DNA of 64,000 nucleotides from Enterococcus diestrammenae (GCF_009933255.1 NZ_MAEI01000010.1:29694-93693), one strand, 5' to 3'. Positions 8,244 to 16,686 are shown, counted from the first letter of the stretch. Made by a program: numbers and translations. The notes: generated from the sequence alone by a model not told the origin.

Positions 8244-9357
8244 GAGTTGGAAAATAAATAAATGGTTTGTCCTCCTTCTTACACTCGTCTTCATTCTTGT
8301 AGGAATTTCCCCGCTCATTCAGGATCAGACGAAGCAAGCAGATTTAACCAGCCAAAAGATTAATTATATCAAAGAAAATCGTGAGCTTCTTCAGGCTGCA
8401 ATTGACTCCATGAAGGAACAGAGTGCTCCTGAGGATTTAATCAAAGCTTCCGAAGATGAATTACAGGCCTATCAACAAATTCTGACCGGTGTTCGAATGC
8501 ACGATGAAAAACAGTTACTCTCAGGAGAGTCTGCGGTAGCTAAAATTCAACTGGAAAAAGCTGAAAAAGGAAACTTAATTGGTGCAACGATTCCCGAATT
8601 GAAACGAAACTATGAAGAACTGCGCTTTTTTCAATCCTCAGATATAAAATGGATTGATCCCTTTTATACGGCTGATTTACCTGCAAGCAATTTTTTATTT
8701 GCAACCTTTTTAGAAATCCCCTATCCCTTACTTCTTAGTTTAGGTGCTTTGTTAATTGCCTTATTCTGTAGCTATGAACATCGCAAGAAAACGAACGATT
8801 TTTTAAGGAGCACACCCCAAAGTATGTTGAAAATTATGAGTAACAAGACCGGTTTACTTTTGATTGCTTTAGCGAGCTTGTTGATAGTGGGTACAGCTGG
8901 TATTTTTGCAATTACTGCCGTAAAAAATGGAGTGGGCAATCTAAATTATCCGATTTTTTACCTTAATCAAAATGAAATTGTCCAACAAACTACTATTATT
9001 CAATATATAACACTCCTATTAGCTTGCACCTTACTTTTCTTTTTCCTGCTAATTTTGATTGGGTACTTGCTTCAATACTTTTTCAAACAATTTATTCCAA
9101 TTTTTTTATGTTTAGAAATTCTGATTCTACCTTTAGCTCTTGGAAACTTGTCTGACTTTCTTCCAGCAACAGTCGCAAAATTTCTTCCGACAAGCTACTG
9201 GGATTTCCCGAGATTGTTGGTTGGCACCACTCCCTTTTCCTCTGCTGGGATTACGCTTGAAAAAGGTTTATTGATCCTCGCTGTATTAATTCTTATTTTC
9301 TTGACAAGTAACCTCTTTTTGGCAAAAAAACTAGCCAAAGGTAGGATTGCGTCATGA
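8233..9357 (+). CDS. ABC-2 type permease with large extracellular loop (1)
   Basis: 374 residues from ATG 8233, which lies inside the ATPase 3' end. Helix 1 (FVLLLTLVFILVGISPL) is followed by about 130 mostly hydrophilic, Glu/Gln-rich, coiled-coil-like residues outside the membrane, then five or six helices. The same plan is seen in the next gene, suggesting a heterodimeric permease. It overlaps the next start (ATGA). Family ABC-2 by topology only. Confidence 0.75.
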   Translation: MKIESWKINKWFVLLLTLVFILVGISPLIQDQTKQADLTSQKINYIKENRELLQAAIDSMKEQSAPEDLIKASEDELQAYQQILTGVRMHDEKQLLSGESAVAKIQLEKAEKGNLIGATIPELKRNYEELRFFQSSDIKWIDPFYTADLPASNFLFATFLEIPYPLLLSLGALLIALFCSYEHRKKTNDFLRSTPQSMLKIMSNKTGLLLIALASLLIVGTAGIFAITAVKNGVGNLNYPIFYLNQNEIVQQTTIIQYITLLLACTLLFFFLLILIGYLLQYFFKQFIPIFLCLEILILPLALGNLSDFLPATVAKFLPTSYWDFPRLLVGTTPFSSAGITLEKGLLILAVLILIFLTSNLFLAKKLAKGRIAS

Positions 9358-10439
9358 AATGGGAATGGCAAAAGTTTCGATCAAAAAAATTGAATTTCTC
9401 ACCAATCTTGTTGTTCTTGATCCTACTTCTTATTCCTTTGATTTTTCAGTTCAGCAGTTCCCAAGAAAACCGCGATGTACAAGAAATCATCGATGCCCAA
9501 TCTACAAAAACAGATCTAGAAGCCGAAATTGACCGCTTAACGAAACAAGAGGGGAATCCCACCAGAATTGCTACCCTGACAAAAAAAGTTGAAATGTATC
9601 GAGCGCTTCTTAGAGCTTTGGAAAACGGCGATGATAAGAAAGCTTTACAGGCTCAAAGCGAGATTGCACAAGAAGATTATCAAGAAATGATTGCTTCAGG
9701 GCAGACTGGTGAACAAGTCAAGGAGCAAAAACTCCTTAGTGCTAAATTGAAATACTTTTCGAATCATCAGATAGCATTAATTGAACCATTGCATACCCAA
9801 AAACTGCCATTAATTAACTATTTTGTCTTTTTTATTCAACTAATTCCCTACTCGACTCTTTGGTTAATGGCCCTTCTGTTTCTCTGTAAATACTTTACCG
9901 ACGAACAAACAGATACTGCTAGTGTGTGGATATGGCTCGCTCCGCAAAAACCAGTTACTCTTTTCTTCAAGAAGATGATCCTTTACTTTGCCTTTCTATG
10001 TGTGAGCTTTGTTTTTCCACTGCTTGTTGTTTCAGTCATTGTTAGTATTTTCTCGGGAATTGGGATGAAGGAATATCCATTATTCTTTTTAGGCGAAACA
10101 GGTGAAATCGTTATGAAGACCGCTTTTAATTATCTGATTGAGTATGTCATTGGAACAATTCTCTTGTATCTACTTCTTACTGTTCTTTGCGCAACACTCT
10201 CGCTCGTCTTCGAAAAATTCACAATTACCTTTGCCGTTAGTTTATGTTTGATAACTCTGGGACAACTATTCTTGAAAGACCAACACAATATTTTGAATTT
10301 ACCAGAAATTATCTCTACTTGTAGTAGGAACGAATTTTTGAAGCGAATACTAATGTTAGTCCTATTAATTTCCTGCTCAATTTGTGTATTCTTTGTTCTT
10401 ATTAGAGTGAAAGAAAAAGGAAAATCCTTTATACCTTAG
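9354..10439 (+). CDS. ABC-2 type permease with large extracellular loop (2)
   Basis: 361 residues. Helix 1 is followed by a Gln/Glu/Lys-rich segment of about 110 residues with heptad character (TDLEAEIDRLTKQEG), then a helix cluster from about residue 160 to the C-terminus. It starts within the stop of the previous permease (ATGA overlap) and ends the cargo operon. It probably pairs with the preceding permease and the ATPase. Confidence 0.75.
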   Translation: MKWEWQKFRSKKLNFSPILLFLILLLIPLIFQFSSSQENRDVQEIIDAQSTKTDLEAEIDRLTKQEGNPTRIATLTKKVEMYRALLRALENGDDKKALQAQSEIAQEDYQEMIASGQTGEQVKEQKLLSAKLKYFSNHQIALIEPLHTQKLPLINYFVFFIQLIPYSTLWLMALLFLCKYFTDEQTDTASVWIWLAPQKPVTLFFKKMILYFAFLCVSFVFPLLVVSVIVSIFSGIGMKEYPLFFLGETGEIVMKTAFNYLIEYVIGTILLYLLLTVLCATLSLVFEKFTITFAVSLCLITLGQLFLKDQHNILNLPEIISTCSRNEFLKRILMLVLLISCSICVFFVLIRVKEKGKSFIP

Positions 10440-10939
10440 CAAATCACCCCGTTAGTAACACGGGGGTACCGAACTCATTGAAAATCCCTCTGAGGGTTGC
10501 TACAAAAGGCTTCACAAGCATTCTTCAAAGATTCGATTTTCGTCAAAATTAGCTAAATAGAAAAGCAAAAGACGTGTGAACGGACCGGCTGCCAGCGGCA
10601 GAGCCGAGTTCGTTTACACGTCTTTTTTGTGTTTTCTCAAAAAAGAAATTTTTTCGAAATGAGGTGATTAAGAAGCAAATAGTTTAAGAATCTCTTACAA
10701 GTTAATTTAATTGCCTGTTGTTTCGAAAAATTGCCCTACTCAGATTGTAGTAGTAATGGAAGGGAAATCATCCACAAAGAAAATTATGAGAAATTCCACA
10801 TTTTTTGGAAAATAGGGGGTTCCAAATTGTTCTTGTTAGTGAAGGGAGGAAATTTTATGCAACTGATTCGTGCACCCACTCTACTTTGTTTCAACCAATT
10901 AAAACAAAGACTAAATTCAAAATCAAAGGAGAAATACAC
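10440..10939. other. Intergenic stretch between cargo and replication module
   Basis: 500 bp without a convincing gene. It contains a CCCCGT/ACGGGG hairpin just after the permease, the terminator at 10567-10627 and the leader of the accessory replication gene. Open frames here lack ribosome binding sites. No copy of the 13-bp attachment repeat is present, which argues that the cargo belongs to the same element as the replication module. Confidence 0.5.
10567..10627 (+). terminator. Rho-independent terminator of the locus 1 operon
   Basis: AAAAGACGTGTGAACGGAC pairs with the segment ending TTACACGTCTTTTTT, with a GC-rich top. The basal stem AAAAGACGTGT also forms the base of the terminator at 44936-44981 that closes locus 2. 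Confidence 0.8.
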
Positions 10940-11452
10940 ATGTCAAAAAAATTAATGATCCAAAAAGGAACCAGTATCTCACTAAACGATTCAGAAACTG
11001 TCAATCTAGCCAGTCTACGTTTCGATCTCAAACAATTCAAACTCCCGCAACGTTTTGTTGTCGCCAAAAGTGATATTCAAATGCGGATGGAACGTGAACA
11101 GAACCATGTGGGCGAACGTGTAGAAACCGGGCTAATGACCCTCACCTTCAAAGTCTATGATCGGGCTTTTGTCGAACTGGTTCTGAATAACGGCGGAACA
11201 GAACTCGGCTCCCCAATCACCATTGTGGTCGAGCATCAAGAAGAATTACCCATTTTAGATAACTATGAAGACGGCGAGTTGATCCCCATTCGTTTTAATG
11301 GTTTAAATGTCTATCCCCGAAAAATTCAGAAAAAATCATTTGTGGGAGAAGGTCAACCAATGATTGACACCTGGCAATTTGCAGCATTGAAAATCAGTGC
11401 CACCTCCTATCAACTAGGAGAAGTGAATGAACCAAACACACCGGCAAAGTAA
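10940..11452 (+). CDS. Replication-module accessory protein, unknown
   Basis: 170 residues from ATG 10940, behind AAAGGAG; longer in-frame extensions have no ribosome binding site. The sequence is beta-rich and soluble (VYDRAFVELVLNNGG, PITIVVEHQEELPI). Genes of this size directly upstream of a Rep_trans gene occur in ICE/IME replication modules and are often single-strand binding or DUF961-like; I do not see a diagnostic motif. Its end overlaps the initiator start by 26 nt, so the two are coupled. Confidence 0.6.
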   Translation: MSKKLMIQKGTSISLNDSETVNLASLRFDLKQFKLPQRFVVAKSDIQMRMEREQNHVGERVETGLMTLTFKVYDRAFVELVLNNGGTELGSPITIVVEHQEELPILDNYEDGELIPIRFNGLNVYPRKIQKKSFVGEGQPMIDTWQFAALKISATSYQLGEVNEPNTPAK

Positions 11453-12458
11453 CGAATGTCTGATCGATTTTCTACGTTTTTCATTACCGGATGCTTCAAT
11501 GGAAAAAGTTGCGGACTTATTGGGAATTGCCCTTTCTGACTTCACTTCGGAAAAGAAAGGGAGCCCTTTTCCCACTTACGATTCTCACTATTCCTTTGCA
11601 GATATTATCATTCACCAAAGTGACCACCACAACAATCTGTTAGTAAACTTATCAGGTCAAGGGTGTCGCCAATATGAAGAATATATGTCTAGTGTGGAGG
11701 GTTGGCATTGGCAGAAATTCTTAGCCACCATTCTAAAAGCCAAAGGAACCATTACTCGTACCGATTTGGCAATGGATTTATTTGATGGCTCTTCCCCTCC
11801 TGTGTCTACCTTGCAAAAATACGTGAAGAACGGCCAACTCAGCTCTCAAAGTCGCCACTTTCGGGAAGTAAACAGTGGTCAACTACAGGAAGGCATTCTG
11901 ACTGGTCATACGCTTTATATTGGCGCTCAGCCGCAACTACTGCGGATTTATGACAAAAAGCAAGAAATCCGAGATAAAACGGGGGAAATTGCCCAAGTCA
12001 ACGAGTGGGTTCGCTGGGAACTGGAATTAACCGATCAGAAAGCTCGGCAAGCCGTAGAAAAGCTTGCGAAAGGGATACCACTCAACACGGTAATTCGCGG
12101 CATTTTAGCTTCCCACTACAGCTTCAAGACCAAACCCAAAGGCCCCGTCAATTATCATAACAAAGCTCGTTGGTCGAACATGAAATGGTGGGATAAATTT
12201 GTGGGGGGTATTCCCAAAATCCCCTTACGTGTAGTTCGTGAAAAGCCAACCTTTTCCAAGAAAAAAGCATGGTTAGAAAATGCCACTTCGAAATCGCTCG
12301 CCATGATTTATGAAACTTTTCTACAAGCCTATGGATCAGAACAAGCAGAAGTCTATTTGAGAGAATTACTAGCCACAGGAAAAGAAAAATTCACTGAAAC
12401 AGATCAGACCTTTATCGAACAAAAAATACTGGAATTGGAAAATGAAGATTCTTACTAA
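11427..12458 (+). CDS. Rep_trans-family replication initiator / possible relaxase
   Basis: 343 residues with features of the Rep_trans (pT181 RepC / MobT) family: an N-terminal FLRFSLP strand, ITRTDLAMDLFDG (acidic metal site), LRIYDKKQEI and the VRWELEL motif before a helical segment. It would nick a double-strand origin and start rolling-circle replication of the excised circle; MobT-like members also act as relaxases. It differs entirely from the HUH/SF3 Rep of element 1, although the downstream DUF3173 and integrase genes of the two elements are paralogous. Confidence 0.82.
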   Translation: MNQTHRQSNECLIDFLRFSLPDASMEKVADLLGIALSDFTSEKKGSPFPTYDSHYSFADIIIHQSDHHNNLLVNLSGQGCRQYEEYMSSVEGWHWQKFLATILKAKGTITRTDLAMDLFDGSSPPVSTLQKYVKNGQLSSQSRHFREVNSGQLQEGILTGHTLYIGAQPQLLRIYDKKQEIRDKTGEIAQVNEWVRWELELTDQKARQAVEKLAKGIPLNTVIRGILASHYSFKTKPKGPVNYHNKARWSNMKWWDKFVGGIPKIPLRVVREKPTFSKKKAWLENATSKSLAMIYETFLQAYGSEQAEVYLRELLATGKEKFTETDQTFIEQKILELENEDSY

Positions 12459-12472
12459 GTGAGGTGAAATTG

Positions 12473-12679
12473 ATGGCAGCATTCATTGATAAAAATGAAC
12501 TAATGGAACAGGGATATCCAAAACATACGGCACAAAATATCATTAGACAATCAAAAGAAATCATGGTACAACGAGGATATCCATTCTATATGAACAAGCG
12601 CGTTGGTCGCGTGCCAAAAGAAGTTGTTGAATCCATTCTAGGTTGTGAACTAGAGTCGGAGGAAAACAGCAATGGCTAA
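12473..12679 (+). CDS. DUF3173-type small protein of element 2
   Basis: 68 residues from ATG 12473, preceded by GAGGTG. It has GYPKHTAQNI, KRVGRVPKEVVESILG and an acidic tail. It overlaps the integrase by 8 nt, mirroring element 1. Likely a recombination directionality or accessory factor, inferred from its invariant position before the integrase. Confidence 0.75.
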   Translation: MAAFIDKNELMEQGYPKHTAQNIIRQSKEIMVQRGYPFYMNKRVGRVPKEVVESILGCELESEENSNG

Positions 12680-13889
12680 AACGAAATATGCAGGAGTTTA
12701 TGTAGATAAAGAAAATCAGTTTTACTATGAAACAGAGCTAGGCACCGATCGTATAACAGGAAAAAGACTGCGCAAAAAAGGCAGAACGGACCAATCTGGA
12801 AAAAAGTTCACGTCTGCTCACGCAGCCTACAAAGAATTGATTAGAATAAAGAGAGAATATCATCAAGTCCAAAAATATGCAAACTACCATCTAACCTATG
12901 GTGAATTCATGGATAAGGTCTATATCCCGGCATACAAAACAGATGTAGAAGAAAGTACTTTTTCAGTCCGAAAAAAGACCTTAGAAAATATCCGTGACCG
13001 CTTTTCAGACAAACCTTTACGCGAAATCAATGTAGAAGATGTACAATCCTATCGAACCTGGCTACTAACCGAAAAGAATTCTGGTGGTGCGGGTTATTCT
13101 CAAAGTTATGCTAGTCTGATTTTCGGTATGTTCAGAAAAAGCTTAGATATGGCTGTGACTATGCAATATCTTGAGAGTAATATTTCAAAACGTGTGAAGG
13201 CTATCCCCAAAGGAAAATGCAATGTTGCTTATTGGACAAAAGATGAATTCGAAAAAGTGATTGCAACTATTTGCATCGATGATTTTTACGAGCATTTGTG
13301 TTTTGTCATGCTGTGGGTGTATTACATGACAGGAGTGCGTGTAAATGAAGGCACGGCTTTGTGGTGGGATGACATTGATTTTAGGAACAAACGTCTTAGA
13401 GTCCACCATATGCTAGTTACACGAAGTCGCACAGACTGGGATCGTAATGATTACACGAAGACAGATGATGGTAAGCGCACAATTGTCTTAGATGATGATA
13501 CTCTTGCAATTCTAGCAGCTTGGAAAAAGCGTCAAAGCCAAGTAGGAATTCATGATTTTGTCTTCTCATATGATGGACTTCCAATGATTAAGTCCACTAT
13601 TGGAAGAATCATTGAGCGTTATGCAAACTTTGCCGGTGTTCATAAAATCCAAGCAAAGGGATTACGGCATTCTCATGCTTCATTCCTAATCAATGAGTTC
13701 AATGTTTCAGTATTAGTCCTTTCCAAACGAATGGGTCATTCAAGCCCTGAAATCACACTAAAACATTATTCCCATATGTGGTCGGGTGCAGATGAAGGTA
13801 TCGCAAAGGAAATGTCCGGTAGTATCAAGATTCAAACTGCTAAAAAGACAAAGATTGCTTTTAACGGGAATCAAACCATAAAAAAATAA
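12672..13889 (+). CDS. int: Tyrosine site-specific integrase of element 2
   Basis: 405 residues, start at 12672 behind GGAGG. Catalytic residues: R223 (TGVRVNEG), R332 (KGLRHSHAS), H356 (MGHSSPEIT) and Y366 (LKHYSH). The HxxR histidine position is K329, as in integrase 1. The arm-binding N-terminus is YAGVYVDKENQFYYE. The paralogue at 1537-2772 is similar along its whole length, and both lie next to the same 13-bp attachment repeat, so they probably share guaA specificity. Confidence 0.92.
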   Translation: MAKTKYAGVYVDKENQFYYETELGTDRITGKRLRKKGRTDQSGKKFTSAHAAYKELIRIKREYHQVQKYANYHLTYGEFMDKVYIPAYKTDVEESTFSVRKKTLENIRDRFSDKPLREINVEDVQSYRTWLLTEKNSGGAGYSQSYASLIFGMFRKSLDMAVTMQYLESNISKRVKAIPKGKCNVAYWTKDEFEKVIATICIDDFYEHLCFVMLWVYYMTGVRVNEGTALWWDDIDFRNKRLRVHHMLVTRSRTDWDRNDYTKTDDGKRTIVLDDDTLAILAAWKKRQSQVGIHDFVFSYDGLPMIKSTIGRIIERYANFAGVHKIQAKGLRHSHASFLINEFNVSVLVLSKRMGHSSPEITLKHYSHMWSGADEGIAKEMSGSIKIQTAKKTKIAFNGNQTIKK

Positions 13890-13984
13890 GAATAATCTAG
13901 TTTCCCGCCAGAATCCCCGCCAAGAAATATACAACGTGCTAGAAACATTGATTTAACAGTGTTTTAAGCTCACCTGTAACATTG

Positions 13985-13997
13985 GAGTGGGAATAAA
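13985..13997 (+). repeat. Right attachment site of element 2 (guaA 3'-end core)
   Basis: GAGTGGGAATAAA, identical to 2829-2841. TTGATTTAACAG at 13948-13959, 25 bp inside the element, also occurs 27 bp inside the left end (2869-2880). Sequence to the right, including the strong terminator at 14048, is probably the original downstream flank of guaA. Confidence 0.8.
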
Positions 13998-14047
13998 AAA
14001 CCAACAGCAAACGATTGATATTCTCTATAAAACAATCTTCTTTAAAC

Positions 14048-14097
14048 AGAACCCCCTTGTTAGCGCAGCAGCGACCAAGGGGGTTCTATTTATTTTT
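14048..14097 (+). terminator. Strong terminator, probably the original guaA terminator
   Basis: AGAACCCCCTTG / CAAGGGGGTTCT, a 12-bp perfect stem followed by a T-rich tract. It lies 50 bp right of the attachment core, where a guaA terminator would be before the insertions. It can also serve the convergent acetyltransferase gene. Confidence 0.85.
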
Positions 14098-14104
14098 TTC
14101 TGCA

Positions 14105-14701
14105 CTATACCTTCTCAATAAAATGATTTTGCGAATTCTGCCAGTATTTATCATATATCCACCCATTATTCCCATAAAAGTTCATTTGATACAGACGAAA
14201 GATCACAGGAAGATTCTTTGGCTGCCACTGTTCCTCATAAGAGTAGCAATAAGTCATCCCAATTTGTTTCATAACACTACCACTACGAGGATTTAAAACA
14301 TCATGAGTTGCCGTGATATAAGGTAGACCATCTGCTTTCAATTGTTCAACAAGAGCCATAGCCGCTTCGGTAACTATTCCTTGGTGCCAAAATTCTTGAC
14401 GTAGTCCATAACCAAAATCATAAGGTTCCTCCATCGCTACATTGATATAACCAATGGGAGAATCGTCAGTTTTTAAGCAAATAGCATAAGCATATCCCCA
14501 ATCTTGTTGGTACTGCTTTTGATACCTTTCCTGATAGAAGCTTTTCACTTCTTCCAATGTTTCTAACGGAAACCAGGGTAAAAAGCGATTGACATTAGGA
14601 TCTCTAAGAATTTGAAATAAGTCCTCTAAATCTACCTCGGTAAACTTTCTTAAAATGAGACGCTTCGTCGTAATCCGTGGTGTATTCTTTGGCTTGGTCA
14701 T
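14105..14701 (-). CDS. GNAT acetyltransferase (RimJ/RimL-like)
   Basis: 198 residues. It begins with the RimJ-type signature ITTKRLILRKFTEVD and continues with the acetyl-CoA fold (GYGLRQEFWHQGIVTEAAMALV near residues 95-118) and NPRSGSVMKQIGM, the usual family ending. It probably N-acetylates an amine on a peptide or small molecule; the substrate is unknown. It stands alone, with its own ribosome binding site, as the first chromosomal gene beyond the mobile elements. Confidence 0.85.
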   Translation of the reverse strand: MTKPKNTPRITTKRLILRKFTEVDLEDLFQILRDPNVNRFLPWFPLETLEEVKSFYQERYQKQYQQDWGYAYAICLKTDDSPIGYINVAMEEPYDFGYGLRQEFWHQGIVTEAAMALVEQLKADGLPYITATHDVLNPRSGSVMKQIGMTYCYSYEEQWQPKNLPVIFRLYQMNFYGNNGWIYDKYWQNSQNHFIEKV

Positions 14702-14792
14702 TTTTTCAGTTCCTTTCTAGCAAAATCCAGCATCATCTTATTCACAATGGGCGACTATTACTTTTAAAAGTACTCTCTATAAAGGCGATGGT

Positions 14793-15008
14793 CTATTCCT
14801 CGGGGGCTTGTTCATACTCAATTAGATCCCCTGGCTGACAGTCCAAGACGCGACATAAGGCTTCTAGCGTCGAAAAGCGGATAGCTGTAACTTTGCCATT
14901 TTTTAATTTGGATAGATTAACATTGGTAATCCCGACTTCATCCGCTAACTCTTTCAGAGAAATTTTGCGATCTGCCATTACCCTATCTAGTCGAATAATT
15001 AAGGGCAT
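14793..15008 (-). CDS. XRE-family repressor, YozG-like
   Basis: 71 residues consisting almost entirely of one Cro/C1 helix-turn-helix (MADRKISLKELADEVGITN, LSKLKNGKVTAIRFSTLEAL) with the CQPGDLIEY ending typical of YozG-type regulators. It starts 12 bp after the DUF2975 gene, a pairing found widely in Firmicutes. It likely autoregulates through the palindrome at 15643-15671. Confidence 0.88.
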   Translation of the reverse strand: MPLIIRLDRVMADRKISLKELADEVGITNVNLSKLKNGKVTAIRFSTLEALCRVLDCQPGDLIEYEQAPEE

Positions 15009-15020
15009 TTTTTCTCCTCC

Positions 15021-15581
15021 TTACACCACATCTTCATTGAACTCCTGCAGGGACAGCCCATATTGAAAGACTTGTGCCACCACCAGTAAAATTAAGCCAA
15101 TAATCAAATCATAACCAAAACCAATCGTAATGTGGATATCACCAGAAACTAGCGAGTAGACAATGGGATATAAAATCACGGGTAACACACCTAAAAGGCA
15201 AAACAGATAAGCAATTTTTCTTAGTTTTCTTGCTTTATCAAAAGTAAAGGGTGTGTCACCTTGAGACAAGTCGTTAAAAAGCGCGCTTATGTTGAAATTG
15301 GCGATAGAAACCAGAATAAAAGTGGGAATACTTACAATGAGCGTTACCGTATTACGTATTTTTTCATAATTGACTTCTGTCCGCACGATGCCATTAATCC
15401 CATTATTTGTAGCACTATAACTATAAAAGGTAATCATATCCGGATGATAGTCGATAGAAAAACTATCACTTAGAAAATACCCCAAAAGACAAGCCACTAT
15501 TAAAATCAGACCGAACACCCCAGCAACGAAAAACAACATCCCCAACAAACGCGTCAAACGCAAATAACTCTTCGTTTTCAT
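15021..15581 (-). CDS. DUF2975 membrane protein
   Basis: 186 residues with four transmembrane helices (about 11-35, 87-107, 124-146 and 155-178) and an extracytoplasmic loop after helix 1. LSQGDTPFTFDKARKLRKIAYLF is the segment that marks DUF2975 proteins. It forms an operon with the XRE repressor downstream. The function of the family is unknown. Confidence 0.85.
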   Translation of the reverse strand: MKTKSYLRLTRLLGMLFFVAGVFGLILIVACLLGYFLSDSFSIDYHPDMITFYSYSATNNGINGIVRTEVNYEKIRNTVTLIVSIPTFILVSIANFNISALFNDLSQGDTPFTFDKARKLRKIAYLFCLLGVLPVILYPIVYSLVSGDIHITIGFGYDLIIGLILLVVAQVFQYGLSLQEFNEDVV

Positions 15582-15642
15582 CTAACTCCCCCCTGTCTTA
15601 TTTTACACTTCAATTATAAGGGCTGACTTTCTCATTAGCAAT

Positions 15643-15671
15643 AATTTATTATCGAAAAACGATAATAAATT
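15643..15671 (-). promoter_or_regulatory. Palindromic operator upstream of the DUF2975/XRE operon
   Basis: AATTTATTATCG-AAAAA-CGATAATAAATT, a perfect 12-bp inverted repeat 62 bp upstream of the DUF2975 start. It lacks a T-run and so is more likely an operator for the XRE repressor than a terminator. Confidence 0.55.
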
Positions 15672-15743
15672 GTCGTAAAAATAGAAATTGACAAGCATGA
15701 ACCATTTGTATGAGTAGTCGTTTGTAACTAAATAAACGGCAAA

Positions 15744-15781
15744 CAGACACACAAATCTTGCAAGTCCGATTTGTGTGTCTG
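15744..15781 (-). terminator. Terminator after the GT8 gene
   Basis: CAGACACACAAATC / GATTTGTGTGTCTG, 14-bp perfect stem with a 10-base loop, 69 bp past the stop of the glycosyltransferase gene. Confidence 0.7.
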
Positions 15782-15849
15782 ATGATTTCAATTTAAATGT
15801 TTCCTTTCCTCTGCCTCAGCGTTCCACTAGTTGGCCGTATTATCGTATT

Positions 15850-16686
15850 TCAGCTCTTTTCTACATCAAAGGCTTCAACCATATTCTGATAACTTAAATA
15901 CAGTGGTGTAAAGCGATTGTCATGCTTTTTGCTCCAAGGTTTTGGTTTGCCGCAAAAATGCAAAATCGCGGTATGCTTCATGACCCAGTGAATATCCCGT
16001 TTATTGAGACTCCGAGCGAGATACTTGGCATACATCCGAGCGTCGTAATTCCACTTTTCCTCATCAACTAACAAAGCATATTTACCATACAAATAATTCA
16101 AAATATCTTGATCAGGTAAAACCAAGTAAGCCGCATGCTTTTCAATCACCTGGCTGATATCTTCCCACTTGATTTTGGCCCGAGCTTGCTCCAGATTCAA
16201 TAACATCACTCCAGAATTATAATACACATGATCCAAATCCAGCCGGACTTTATTCAATGGCGTGGCTAAATCCAGCAACCCGGCATGGGTACACGCCGCT
16301 AGCAAGTAATCCGTCACATCCGTCTCCCATAGTTCCTGCAAAGAATTGATTACTAAGATATCTGGGTCAAGATACAGCACTTTCGTCAACTCTTTAGGTA
16401 AGATCTCCCCCGCCAATAGTCGAAAATACATTTCTTTAGGATAGCGGGCCACAGTTGGCGCACTTTCCCATTGACTACCATCGACTTTTATCGGGCAAAA
16501 TGCAAAACCCAAATGGTCACAAAAAGCCTGAATATTTGCCAAACTGGTAGCTGAAATGCGCTCATGGACGAGCCATACCCGAAAAGCTTGCTTAGGATTA
16601 TTCAACTGAATCGAAAATAAGGCAACTTTCAAAGGTTTCAAGTAGCCTTCATCTAAAGTAAAAAGTAACTCTATTTGATTGGTCAT
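15850..16686 (-). CDS. Glycosyltransferase family 8 protein
   Basis: 278 residues with the GT8 plan: N-terminal LFTLDEGYLKPLKVALFSI, the metal-binding DXD within VLYLDPDILVI (near residues 98-108), YYNSGVMLLNL and the C-terminal HFCGKPKPW. It transfers glucose or galactose from a nucleotide sugar to lipopolysaccharide-like or teichoic acid-like acceptors; the acceptor here is unknown. Monocistronic. The 300-bp region upstream has no gene, only the terminator at 16918. Confidence 0.9.
   Translation of the reverse strand: MTNQIELLFTLDEGYLKPLKVALFSIQLNNPKQAFRVWLVHERISATSLANIQAFCDHLGFAFCPIKVDGSQWESAPTVARYPKEMYFRLLAGEILPKELTKVLYLDPDILVINSLQELWETDVTDYLLAACTHAGLLDLATPLNKVRLDLDHVYYNSGVMLLNLEQARAKIKWEDISQVIEKHAAYLVLPDQDILNYLYGKYALLVDEEKWNYDARMYAKYLARSLNKRDIHWVMKHTAILHFCGKPKPWSKKHDNRFTPLYLSYQNMVEAFDVEKS

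Larger units (their letters stand above)
2842..13997 (+). mobile_element. Integrative element 2 with peptide/TCS/ABC cargo
   Basis: An 11.2-kb segment bounded by the 13-bp direct repeats at 2829-2841 and 13985-13997. The right end carries a recombination and replication module (10940-13889); the rest is cargo: LytTR/GHKL two-component system, divergent secreted peptide, a broken secreted-protein gene, a small membrane protein, a secreted peptide and an ABC transporter. There is no conjugation machinery, so transfer would need a helper; the Rep_trans protein could double as a relaxase. Boundaries rest on the repeats and on the integrase being next to the right one. Confidence 0.72.

Noticed and set aside
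10805..10939. Upstream extension of the 10940 gene
   Set aside because: In-frame but without a ribosome binding site; ATG 10940 has AAAGGAG at the right distance.
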